Shown: positions 6,905-15,500 of the stretch, one piece after another | Position numbering within the stretch: the stretch's first letter is position 1 | Layout of the letters: the number at the start of each line of letters is the position of its first letter | From: a virus | IMG/VR virus record: IMGVR_UViG_3300047668_000866 | Coordinates: 1 to 21,027 of that record | DNA: 21,027 bases | Strand: one strand, 5' to 3' | Position numbers and translations under genes: made by a program | The notes under the pieces: generated by a model | Told to the model about the DNA's origin: nothing | What the model saw: the letters and a program-made list of their open reading frames with translations, nothing else | The model's database searches: none

Positions 6905-7403
6905 TTTCGGCAATGTCCTGCGCGGCGAGTTCTGGGAACGTACCATCTGGTTTGAATGTATTTGGTGAGTCATAGAGTGCTTCTGACTGTAGTAACATGG
7001 TTACATAAGCCTGAACTTCTAACTGAGTCTTTGATTTGCGAATCAATTTCTTGAATCGTTTATCGTCTGAGTCTTTGATGGCAGGGATTTCAAATGCTTC
7101 CAATTTCATATTGAACAGGGCTTCTTGCATCAATCGGTTCTTGTGAACTTCTCGTTGCTGGTCTTCCTTCTCTGAATTCTCTTCGCAGGCAATTACATGG
7201 GCATCGGTGTTTGATTGAATATCTTCTTCACTGAACTCTTCCAAGATGGCAGTGAAGTCGGCATTAACCAATCCTTCTGTTATGTTACCAACATTGATTT
7301 GAGCGGGCCGATATGATTCACCAACCAATATTTCACAAAATAGTGAACGGGTTTCTTTATCTATCCATCGGGGGTTGCGGTACTTCGGAGTGTTTTCGGT
7401 CAT
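6897..7403 (-). CDS. Unknown protein, possible tail-fibre assembly factor
   Basis: 168 residues, acidic, with no signal peptide or membrane segment. It starts with an aromatic/proline segment (KYRNPRWIDKETRSLFCEI) and PAQINVGN, followed by an acidic region with alternating charges (about residues 54-90, EEFSEEDIQSNTDAH) and a helical C-terminal half ending TFPELAAQDIAEND. I do not recognise the family. It lies directly downstream of the fibre genes, where T4-like phages often carry fibre chaperones or adhesin-assembly proteins, so that role is suggested by position only. It has its own candidate late promoter at 7455..7462 and a GAGGA ribosome binding site. It overlaps the next glycosyltransferase by 8 bases. 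Confidence 0.7.
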   Translation of the reverse strand: MTENTPKYRNPRWIDKETRSLFCEILVGESYRPAQINVGNITEGLVNADFTAILEEFSEEDIQSNTDAHVIACEENSEKEDQQREVHKNRLMQEALFNMKLEAFEIPAIKDSDDKRFKKLIRKSKTQLEVQAYVTMLLQSEALYDSPNTFKPDGTFPELAAQDIAEND

Positions 7404-7423
7404 AATAAATCCTCATAATTTAA

Positions 7424-7455
7424 ATAGGGGCGGTGTTGATATCACCTACCCCTAT
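7424..7455 (-). terminator. Hairpin overlapping a late promoter; candidate terminator
   Basis: Inverted repeat in the gap between the 324-residue and 168-residue genes: ATAGGGG (7424..7430) pairs with CCCCTAT (7449..7455), and GGTG (7432..7435) with CACC (7443..7446), around a 7-base loop. On the minus strand it is followed by TTTAAATTAT, only a weak U-tract. It sits just after the stop of the 324-residue gene and could end or process the tail transcript. The outer arm shares bases with the late promoter octamer. Confidence 0.5.
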
Positions 7456-7462
7456 ATTTATA
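7455..7462 (-). promoter_or_regulatory. T4-type late promoter, TATAAATA
   Basis: Exact match to the T4 late promoter octamer on the minus strand, in the 65-base gap before the 168-residue gene. Expected initiation is about six bases downstream, near 7449, giving a leader of about 45 bases that includes GAGGA. It would drive the 168-residue gene, the glycosyltransferase and the oxygenase-like gene. Confidence 0.65.
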
Positions 7463-7468
7463 ACACAT

Positions 7469-8443
7469 TTAAGCGGTTCGTATGAACAGTTGTTTCGTTT
7501 CCTGAGTAGCACTAGATGTCAGTACAGTTGCACCAGCGTAAGTACCAGTGTATGTACCAGAGTATGAACCGGCATAAGCACCGTTAAGGAATCCAGCAAA
7601 GAATCTATTGTAGTAACCAGTATAAGAACCAGTGTAGTTTCCAGAGTAGTTCACATTAGAGATACTCTTTAACTGGTCAGTCATGGTTGAACCCATCTGT
7701 ACCCAAGTTCCAGTTGCAGAAGGTGAACCAGTTTGTAGTAAGTATTTTCCAACACCACCAGCAATGATTCGGTTTCTGAATGCGGGAACTAATGTTTGTA
7801 GGTTTGCAGCAGACATTTCCTGCGGTTCACCTGCCGTAGCGGCTTTCAATAGAATGTTCGTGTCTGTACCAGCAGCAGTAGTGGGCGCAGTTTTTTGGTA
7901 AAGATTGTAAGCTACGTCTGTTCCATCAACCTGAGTTTCAGTAAACGTGTACCGACTCGTCCAAGTTCCACCGGAGGGTGAAGATGTTCCAATTTTGTAT
8001 TGGCCAACCGTATTTGCATCCTCAGCGCACATTGCAGTTATAACGAGGTCTAGTACTTCTGTATCTAGTTCCGTGTCTGTGGCTTGTTCTACGGACGTTC
8101 CTGTCCACCTCAGAGGGTTGATTTGAGAACTTTCACTAACAGCACCAGTAGCCTGATTCAATCGATAGACGGTAGTTGTTATAGCTCCACCAGCGGGGTG
8201 TGTTCCTACCGTTTCATTTCTTTCTCTGTTTGAGAATGTTCCTACTTCGGTTGCTGCGGCAGAACCACCCGTAACTATTTTGAGTTCGCCAGTACCGTTA
8301 CCATCAGTATCGGTGGCAAATTTTAGAGTCACCACTCCCGCTACTTGGTTCTTTATTTCGACTGCGGTCAACTCGCGGAGTCCTTGAAGTCCTCCCGCTG
8401 CAGCTGGATAAGCTCCTGCTTTTAATGTTACTGGGCCTGCCAT
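7469..8443 (-). CDS. Virion fibre-type protein with C-terminal Tyr/Gly tetrapeptide repeat
   Basis: 324 residues, low in cysteine, rich in Thr, Ala and Gly, as in phage fibre proteins. The N-terminus MAGPVTLKAGAYPAAAGG is followed by LTAVEIKNQVAGVVTLKFATD and beta-rich segments such as WTSRYTFTETQVDG. Residues 201-260 include MSAANLQTLVPAFRNRIIAGGVGKYLLQTGSP, then a tryptophan segment. Residues 266-303 form about ten Y-x-G-x units, and the chain ends KQLFIRTA. I recall similar Y-x-G-x stretches in structural proteins of marine T4-like phages; their role is unknown to me. AAGGAGAA precedes the ATG and the gene starts 11 bases after the 281-residue fibre gene. A receptor-binding or decorating role on the tail is inferred. 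Confidence 0.75.
   Translation of the reverse strand: MAGPVTLKAGAYPAAAGGLQGLRELTAVEIKNQVAGVVTLKFATDTDGNGTGELKIVTGGSAAATEVGTFSNRERNETVGTHPAGGAITTTVYRLNQATGAVSESSQINPLRWTGTSVEQATDTELDTEVLDLVITAMCAEDANTVGQYKIGTSSPSGGTWTSRYTFTETQVDGTDVAYNLYQKTAPTTAAGTDTNILLKAATAGEPQEMSAANLQTLVPAFRNRIIAGGVGKYLLQTGSPSATGTWVQMGSTMTDQLKSISNVNYSGNYTGSYTGYYNRFFAGFLNGAYAGSYSGTYTGTYAGATVLTSSATQETKQLFIRTA
7535..7648 (-). repeat. Tandem Y-x-G-x coding repeat
   Basis: Codes for about ten consecutive tetrapeptides (YSGN YTGS YTGY YNRF FAGF LNGA YAGS YSGT YTGT YAGA) near the C-terminus of the 324-residue protein. The aromatic residue sits at every fourth position, and two units in the middle are degenerate. Confidence 0.85.
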
Positions 8444-8454
8444 TCAAGTTCTCC

Positions 8455-9300
8455 TTAATTAAGTAACGTACCAGATGAATTATAGACGGCGAGGCCTCTA
8501 TGTTTAATCCAATCCGTTGCATCTTTACATGTTAAAGTAAATGTAGTCTTAGCAGGTAGTGTTACAGCAGCGTTTGCCGATCCACCATCAATCTTATCGG
8601 AACTCGCGGGATACAATTTACAGTCTGTGGTGGTAGTATTCGATACAACAAGATGTAAACCAGCAGCGGCGGTTGGTAAAACAACACCCTGCGTGGCAGC
8701 ACCGACAGTGCCGATTACATTCATTGTTTCTGTCAACCCAGTTGCATCACCTTGACCAGAACCGGCAGTAGATACCGCAGCAGTCACACCAAATTGTGTT
8801 GAACCAAGTAATTGAACACTTGTATTTACTATCAAGTCTGCGACATTGGTTCCACCAGAACCTACTTGTCTCCATCCACCAGTACTAACACCTATCAACT
8901 CAGCACCATTAGCAGTTACTACTGATACGGGGGCGTTTGCAGAACCACCATCGATGGTTTCTGTAGAAGCGGGATATACTTTGATAGTAGCCCCACTCAC
9001 ATTGTAGATGTTTATTACCAGACCAGCAGCGGCAGAAGGTAGAAGTATACCTTGGTTCAATGAAGCAGTCGATACGATATTATATGTTTTAGTTAATGCG
9101 GTTGCGTTACCCTGAGTACTACCAGCAGCGGATACAGTGGCAGCGATGCCAAATGTAACATTACCACTAGCAGTAAGAGTCCCAACCACAACATTGTTTC
9201 CAGATTCATACTTATCATTGTTGAGGTTACTAAAGTTAGTATCCACCTCAGTATTGGTAAGTGGAGAACCCTTGGAAGCTCTGAGTGTTATAGTAGTCAT
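8455..9300 (-). CDS. Tail fibre protein with duplicated beta domain
   Basis: 281 residues. The N-terminus (ASKGSPLTNTEVDTNFSNLN) is the short fibre-type lead seen in many marine phage fibres, where a xLTNxExDxNFxNLN segment precedes the shaft. Two copies of one beta domain follow, residues 50-138 and 170-258, each with the order FG.(A)ATVS.AG..QG.AT.LT, an LP[ST]AAAGL segment, a YPAS..IDGGSANA segment and a closing hydrophobic strand. The chain ends HRGLAVYNSSGTLLN. The pattern of a polymer-like LPxAAAG strand, a YPAS turn and IDGG is reminiscent of domains in T4 gp10-type baseplate/fibre proteins, which is a weak resemblance. AGGGAC before the ATG is the ribosome binding site, and a GATAAATA promoter candidate sits 16 bases upstream. 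Confidence 0.8.
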   Translation of the reverse strand: MTTITLRASKGSPLTNTEVDTNFSNLNNDKYESGNNVVVGTLTASGNVTFGIAATVSAAGSTQGNATALTKTYNIVSTASLNQGILLPSAAAGLVINIYNVSGATIKVYPASTETIDGGSANAPVSVVTANGAELIGVSTGGWRQVGSGGTNVADLIVNTSVQLLGSTQFGVTAAVSTAGSGQGDATGLTETMNVIGTVGAATQGVVLPTAAAGLHLVVSNTTTTDCKLYPASSDKIDGGSANAAVTLPAKTTFTLTCKDATDWIKHRGLAVYNSSGTLLN

Positions 9301-9315
9301 GTTCGTCCCTATCTG

Positions 9316-9540
9316 TTATTTATCAATATTATTAACAAGTTGCATTAAAATGCTTTTGATTTCTTGGAAATCTTCTTTGAGACTATTTATATCATTCGAC
9401 ATTTCATCTATCTGAGTTGTCCGTTTGTTCGATAAAAACTTTCTCTTTTTGTATGCAGCCAACCCATTATGATCCACGTTAATAAGACCACCAGATGTCT
9501 TGTCTCTTTCGTACTCTGAACTAGATACCTGAGTTTTCAT
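9316..9540 (-). CDS. Small conserved phage protein with C-terminal coiled coil
   Basis: 74 residues. The N-terminal half has SSEYERDKTSGGLINVDHNGLAAYKKRK, a pattern (xYxRD..SGGLIN.D..GL.AYK) I recall from short proteins lying among structural genes of marine T4-like phages. The C-terminal half (EMSNDINSLKEDFQEIKSILMQLVNNI) has heptad-like hydrophobic spacing and is probably a coiled coil. No Shine-Dalgarno is close to the ATG, which lies 10 bases after the TGA of the giant structural gene, so reinitiation or a leaderless transcript is possible. The function is unknown; a virion or assembly role follows from position. Confidence 0.75.
   Translation of the reverse strand: MKTQVSSSEYERDKTSGGLINVDHNGLAAYKKRKFLSNKRTTQIDEMSNDINSLKEDFQEIKSILMQLVNNIDK
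9317..9324 (-). promoter_or_regulatory. Candidate late promoter, GATAAATA
   Basis: Matches the NATAAATA form of T4-like late promoters, 16 bases before the 281-residue fibre gene and overlapping the last codons of the 74-residue gene (GAT AAA TAA). Part of a 10-base element (GATAAATAAC) also found before the 74-residue gene. Confidence 0.5.
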
Positions 9541-9543
9541 AGT

Positions 9544-9551
9544 TATTTATC
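9544..9551 (-). promoter_or_regulatory. Candidate late promoter, GATAAATA, three bases before an ATG
   Basis: GATAAATA overlaps the TGA stop of the giant structural gene and ends three bases before the ATG of the 74-residue gene. A small perfect hairpin (CGCCT-TAC-AGGCG, 9553..9565) lies directly upstream. If it acts as a T4-type late promoter, the start of transcription would fall on or next to the ATG. Confidence 0.45.
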
Positions 9552-12500
9552 ACGCCTGTAAGGCGATAATCCTCAACTGTTTTGCTTCTGGTATTACAGA
9601 AGTATTTGTAGAAAGCATGACCAGTTTCGCAGAGAAGTATTTAAATCTCTTGAAACTAGTAGCGGCGACAGTAGCGGTTACTACGGGTCTTGTTCCCAAG
9701 AATGTCCACGTTATACCACCATCAGTCGCAGTTCCACTTGTGTGCGTAGGCGGAGAAGCGGCACCAGATGTCCCACCGATTGTTGCTTTGTATATCTTGC
9801 CATTGGTGTGAGCAACAATAGTGTTGACCGCAAATTGAGTACTTACTGTATGGTCTCTAAATACCTTGATTGTTGGTGCAGACCCATATCCACGGCCTGG
9901 GTTAACAATCTCGACAGTGGAGAGTCCACCATTATTCAATGTCGTAGTCTTGATTGCTGCCTGTGCGCTTGGCGTGCCACCCCCACTTATGAAGAAATCC
10001 ACATCACTTGTATTAGCAATACCACTACCAGCAGTACCAATCGTTAGTGCATTTACACGACTACTGGAGTATGTAAACACCCCAGCAGAATCAGTAGCGG
10101 TACTAGGAAGTTTAAAGTTGAAGTCGATGAATTGATTCTGTGCCATCGAGAATCCAGCAGGAGTAGTATCATCATACTCCATTTCTACCCAAGGTAAATC
10201 TCGTTGGAAATTTCCGTCATCTTCCTGAGCCTGTCCCTTAAAGTAAATCTTGAAACTTGAACCCTGCGGCATCCTCAGCGCGACTGAAAGTCTCACATCT
10301 TCAGCTTCCTGTCCATCAGCAAGTCGTACTACCCTAGAAAGGAATTTCGATTTTGCATTACCGGCGTTACCTGTTTCATTCGTGGTATCATTGTTTATCT
10401 CATAACTCCTAGTAATTACAGAATTACGATAGAGAGAAAGCACCGGCGATAAGTCAGCAGTCGTTGTATTCAACGAGTAGCGGTGTCGATAACTCTTCTT
10501 CGCCAATCGGTTACCACCACTAAATGCAGCTTCTTTTGACGCAGAATATACTGCCTTTTCTGTGGTCAACCCCTGTCTCACAACAGGAAGCATGTCAGTG
10601 AATGTTGTCCCAGCGGTACTAGCACCGACTGAATTAGTAGAACAGATTTTATAACCTAACTGCGCTTCTGGGAATTCTTTAGCCGTCATATTTGTTCTGA
10701 AGTTATTGAAGACCTTATTATAGATACTTGCAATCTTGAAAGTAGTGTTTCTATTGTAACCTATTTCACCACCGGCGGTGAGTGGTTCACCTGTACCAAG
10801 AACATCATTCGCAGCAAAGAATCTGTCTGCGTCACTATGAGCGGCAGCAACAGTTAATCTGTTATAGGTAATGTCTATTTTCTCTGTTAACGGGTCAACT
10901 TCTTCCACGTTACCATACTTCATCTTGAGCGAGAAGGTAGCACCAGAAGCACCAGCGGGCGCAACGGATGATTGTCCTGTAGTATCTGGGTCAAGAATGA
11001 CGGGGGAGTCTTTGTCAAGTACCAACTTGAATCCTACTCCACCATCAACAACTACCGCACCAGTTACTGCACCACCGGAAACAGCGGTGACTTTTAGTTT
11101 CACGCCACTCCCGTTTAAGTGATTCTCGGCCGAATCTGTTTTTGAAATTCCATTCAGCGTGATAATATTGTTTACACTATACCCAGAACCCCCAGATACA
11201 ATACCCAGTTTGAATGCGTGTACAGTCTGTCCGTCAACGGGTCTACCGTTCAAGTAGTCACTACAAATGGTATACTCAGCATCATCATTTGTAAATTCTA
11301 CTGTTCCAGTACCCACGGTAAATTGTTCGTAGAATACAACATATTTAATATCTTCTGTTTGGTGGGGACTCCATGCCCTGTTGTTAGATGATGTAAACAA
11401 CATACCACCAATGGTAGTTTCTTCTGCGGTAACTCTCTGAGTAGTTCCTATCTTATTTTCACCCAACTTGGAAACCCAAATATTGTAGTTCGGGTCATTC
11501 GCCTGTGGTAAAAGAACGAATGCATATTCTTCGTTTGGTGCAACATAAATCGGTTCATCAAACTCAAAGTCAGTAGCATACTGTTCGGTATATGTGTAGT
11601 TTGTTTGTTTGCCACCAGATGTGTCTGGGGTAGTTTTTACTTCGGTGTGTTTCAAGAATTTCCGAGCACCAGCCAGAACCGTGGCAGTCGGGAAACCATT
11701 CAAAACTTTTCTGATTTCACATGTGATACCCTTACTCGTATTGGTGGCAGTATTTACCGTGTTTGCAGTTTGTCCGGGCCTGTCCCTAAAGAATACTCTA
11801 ACCTTCTTGACGAACGCACCATTTGGTGCATTACCAATACCGAATGTCTGTGCGATTGGGTCACCTTGGAATACTGGCGGGTGATGAATAAATGACGGGT
11901 TAGTTGCATCAATACTAGCATCCAAACTCGCATCAACTGACATTGAGCCAGGTTGCAGGTTAACATCGGTTACTACAGTACCAACAAGTTTGGTCTGTGG
12001 ATTCTCCGCATCCCGCCGAACACCAAGTTTAACCGTGTGGGTTTCTATCACAAGTTCTGTTTGTTGTGTCCATGATTGTATAGAGAAAGCGGAGTAAGTT
12101 TCTTCTGCCGATGTCGTTGTAAAGTTAAATCTATCTGTTGGGTCATCCGTTACTCGCATTCTACGAGTACCTACACCAAATGTAGGAGTACCTAAATCTG
12201 CCGATACATACTGACCGTCCCCCTGCACCTGACCGCGAGGTAAGTGGTAGACAAATGCTGCGTCACCATTTTGGTCGGTGTGGATGGGTGAACCAAATAC
12301 AGCGGGTTCAGTTGGCGTGTAGTTGTAATTTTTGGAAACATTTGATGCACCGCCCAGTGGCACGCCAGTCAACTTAGTCTGTTCCATTATCACCGCTGAA
12401 CGGTTTCCTGAAGCTTTCCATGTAGGGAGTAGCGCGTCAAATTTGACAGCATCACATGGCAAACATCGAGGAGTTTGGTCAATATCATCAAAGAAGAAGT

Positions 12501-15500
12501 ACAGTCGTGTATTGGGTTTCAATCTGCGAACCCTAACACCAACCTTATTTCCCGACATGTTAGGCAACAAACTTACGTCTTTTACAGACGTACCCATATT
12601 GTTGGTCACTTTATGGATGGGCCCAGCTTCTGCGGTTTGAATCATATTGATGGTAGTTTGTTGAATGTCAGATACTTCCATTGTCTGATTCAGAGACACA
12701 CTGGCCTTAATGTTACCACCAATATCTCCTCCGATTGAAGATTCACCGACCTGTTCAAACCACCCACTTCTTGCGCGATTACCTATAGAGGTGATACCAC
12801 CACCAGCGACATCCCCAGTGATTGTGCCACTGGCATCACCACCACCATCGATGGTGATGGCTTCTCTGCTGTTAGTTCTGGTCTGACCGACAACGAATTT
12901 GTTGTCAGCGGTTAAGGCCCCCATCTCAAAGTTAGTTTCAAATCCCACAACATCCTTAGAAGAGTTAACCAATTTTATCTGGTCAGCGATATTCGTTCCA
13001 TTGGAGGATGTGATTGTATTTTTTTGCATTGCGGTTTTCATCTGACTACCAGTGTCAGAACGAGGGTGAACATCCATCTCACCATCATAGGTAAACTGCA
13101 ATTCGCCAACGCAGTTTCGTACTTTGGTCGCAAATCGATTTTCGTTACCAGCACTTAATGTATACGGTCTAGTAATCATACTACCTTGTTGAGTCCAACC
13201 AGAAGTACCATGTGAAGGGTTTAATATCAAGTCAACTTGGAAGTCATTGAATGAAGGCCCCAATCGTTTCCTAGACGAATCATAGGAAGCTGAATACTCT
13301 GGCGCAGACAAATCACTTAATAAATCACTATCAAATGGGTTAACATAGATACCATTTTTGAATCGGTCATTCCCGTTTGAATCCAAAATTATCTGGTCTT
13401 TAGCTTGCATCTCCATCAGACTTAGAGCGAGATAATATTCTAGTCTATTAATTCTCTTTTCTATGGCACCAATATCCCTCATAGAATATCGTTTGTTTTG
13501 CCCTTTTAATTTGTGATAGACGGCATTTAATTCTTGACCATATCTCTCTGCAAACGCGGGCGCCAATGATGGGAAAGGTGGAACTTGTATTTCAGCAATC
13601 TGCATTGCATCACCAAGTGCCGGTGGTTTAGCAGGCAGACTAGAAACGCCTTCGACTATTCTCATCGTACCGGACTTACTGATTACAAGTTTGTCAACCC
13701 TCGGCAAATAGTATTCTACGTCTGTAGAGAATGAACTATTCGGAGTAGGGAATTGACAACCATTCGTAGGCAAATCTAAATCATCTGTGTGATATGGGTT
13801 ATTAGTAGCAGCGGCAAGTGACGTAGTAGACACAGCAGTACCCTTAACTCTAGGTCTAAAGTCAATGGCATCTCTTAACTGGTATTCCCCTAGTCTCTCA
13901 GAGGAAAATGTAGGTATCTCAAACGTGTAAATGCCACTTGCACCACTATCATCTATTGGATATGAATTTTTAGCGAAATATGTTCCAGTAGAAGCACCAT
14001 AATTGGCAGTAAAGTGACTAAGTTTAACTGTAAGTAATCTAGAAGCGGTTGTGAGTGTACTAGAACCTTTCTTAATGAGTCGCGCATGTCCATAGAAATT
14101 ATCCGATTGTCCATTATCTAAGATGAAATCATTTATGTAGTTAACTGGTTTGACAGCATCCGTATCATCGGCCCAATTATTCATATCTGACGAAACATAG
14201 ACTGCTTCGATATTCAGTACGTCTACGATACCAAGTGGGAATGGCCCGTTAGCACCACCAACATTATCTCGCGTATCTAATTTAACATACCGTCCAATAT
14301 TGATTGCCTTGGGTACTGGTATAGCATCAACAACTTTTACTTCTACTTGTAAGTAAGCATCGTACCCTGCACTTGGATTACCCATATCAAACGACATGGA
14401 TTGTCCACTAGAAACGGCAGTAACCATGGCGGGGGTTAATCTCGCAACTCTACCCTCAGAACCAGATACGGTTCCGTATCCTAAATTGGTTATGCCAGTA
14501 GTCTTACAAACCATGTGAATTTTATTATCTAGTAAAGCCTGCGTCATAGAACCAGCAGTAAACGGGAAAATTACACCAGACCCCAAACTAGATGTACTGA
14601 GACTGAACGTACCATTGGAAGCAACAGTTACATTGAATTCTTCCGTGTAATAATATGCTGTATCATATGTTCCACCAGCAGCAGCGGCAAGAGTTTTTGT
14701 TGCTTGCCAAGGCGTTGGGTATATTAATTTGTTATATTCTGTTCCGAATAGTACAGCTTCGTCAGCAGTACCATCACCATTGTTGTCTTGTAATATAATA
14801 TCAGCAAAACCACTATCTGTACTGTTGGGGAATTGAATACTTCTGGCGTCTTTTAAAGACCCGCCGGTTATTTTTACATCGTATACAAAGAGTCTGTACT
14901 GGCAAGTAGCGGTTCCCACGGTTCCAGAAGCCCTCTTTAGGGCCCGAACACGACAAGTACCAACGGTTGATTGCAGAGCAGCATGGGCACCGAATGTAGC
15001 ATCCGTGACAGCAGTAGCGGCAGTTTGAGAACCAACCGAACCATAGTATCCAATATTACATATTGCTCCATCTTCTATGTTAAATACACCAGCCACTTCT
15101 TTTACGTTGAAGTAGTTTCCGTACCCCATTGTAACATCGAGGCCTTCTTTGACTTCGGTGGACGTACCCTTCCGTATCTTTATAGGAGTCTTCGCGTAAA
15201 ATTCTCTGCGGTATCCGTCAGCATATGCAATGCCAGGCGATACTAAAGCGACGAGGTGGTCAATAGAACCAGCATCAACTGGATTGTTACTGAAGTGGTA
15301 ACCATTGTTGTCTAGTTTATAAGAAGCTCCTCTGTATCCAAATGAGACACTGCCACTGAGAACTTCACCGGATGTATGTGTGGGTGGAGAACCAGCGGCG
15401 GAAGTACCACTAAGAGTTACTTCGTATAATTTATTAGCGTTATTTACAAACTGACCTACGGCGTAAGCAGTATTTACAGACGTATTGAAGGTGATACCTT

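Noticed and set aside
6905-6973. Longer N-terminus for the minus-strand glycosyltransferase
   Set aside because: It would overlap the upstream gene by 77 bases and adds a basic, Gln/Ser-rich stretch not expected before the first beta strand; the ATG at 6904 forms a tight overlap.
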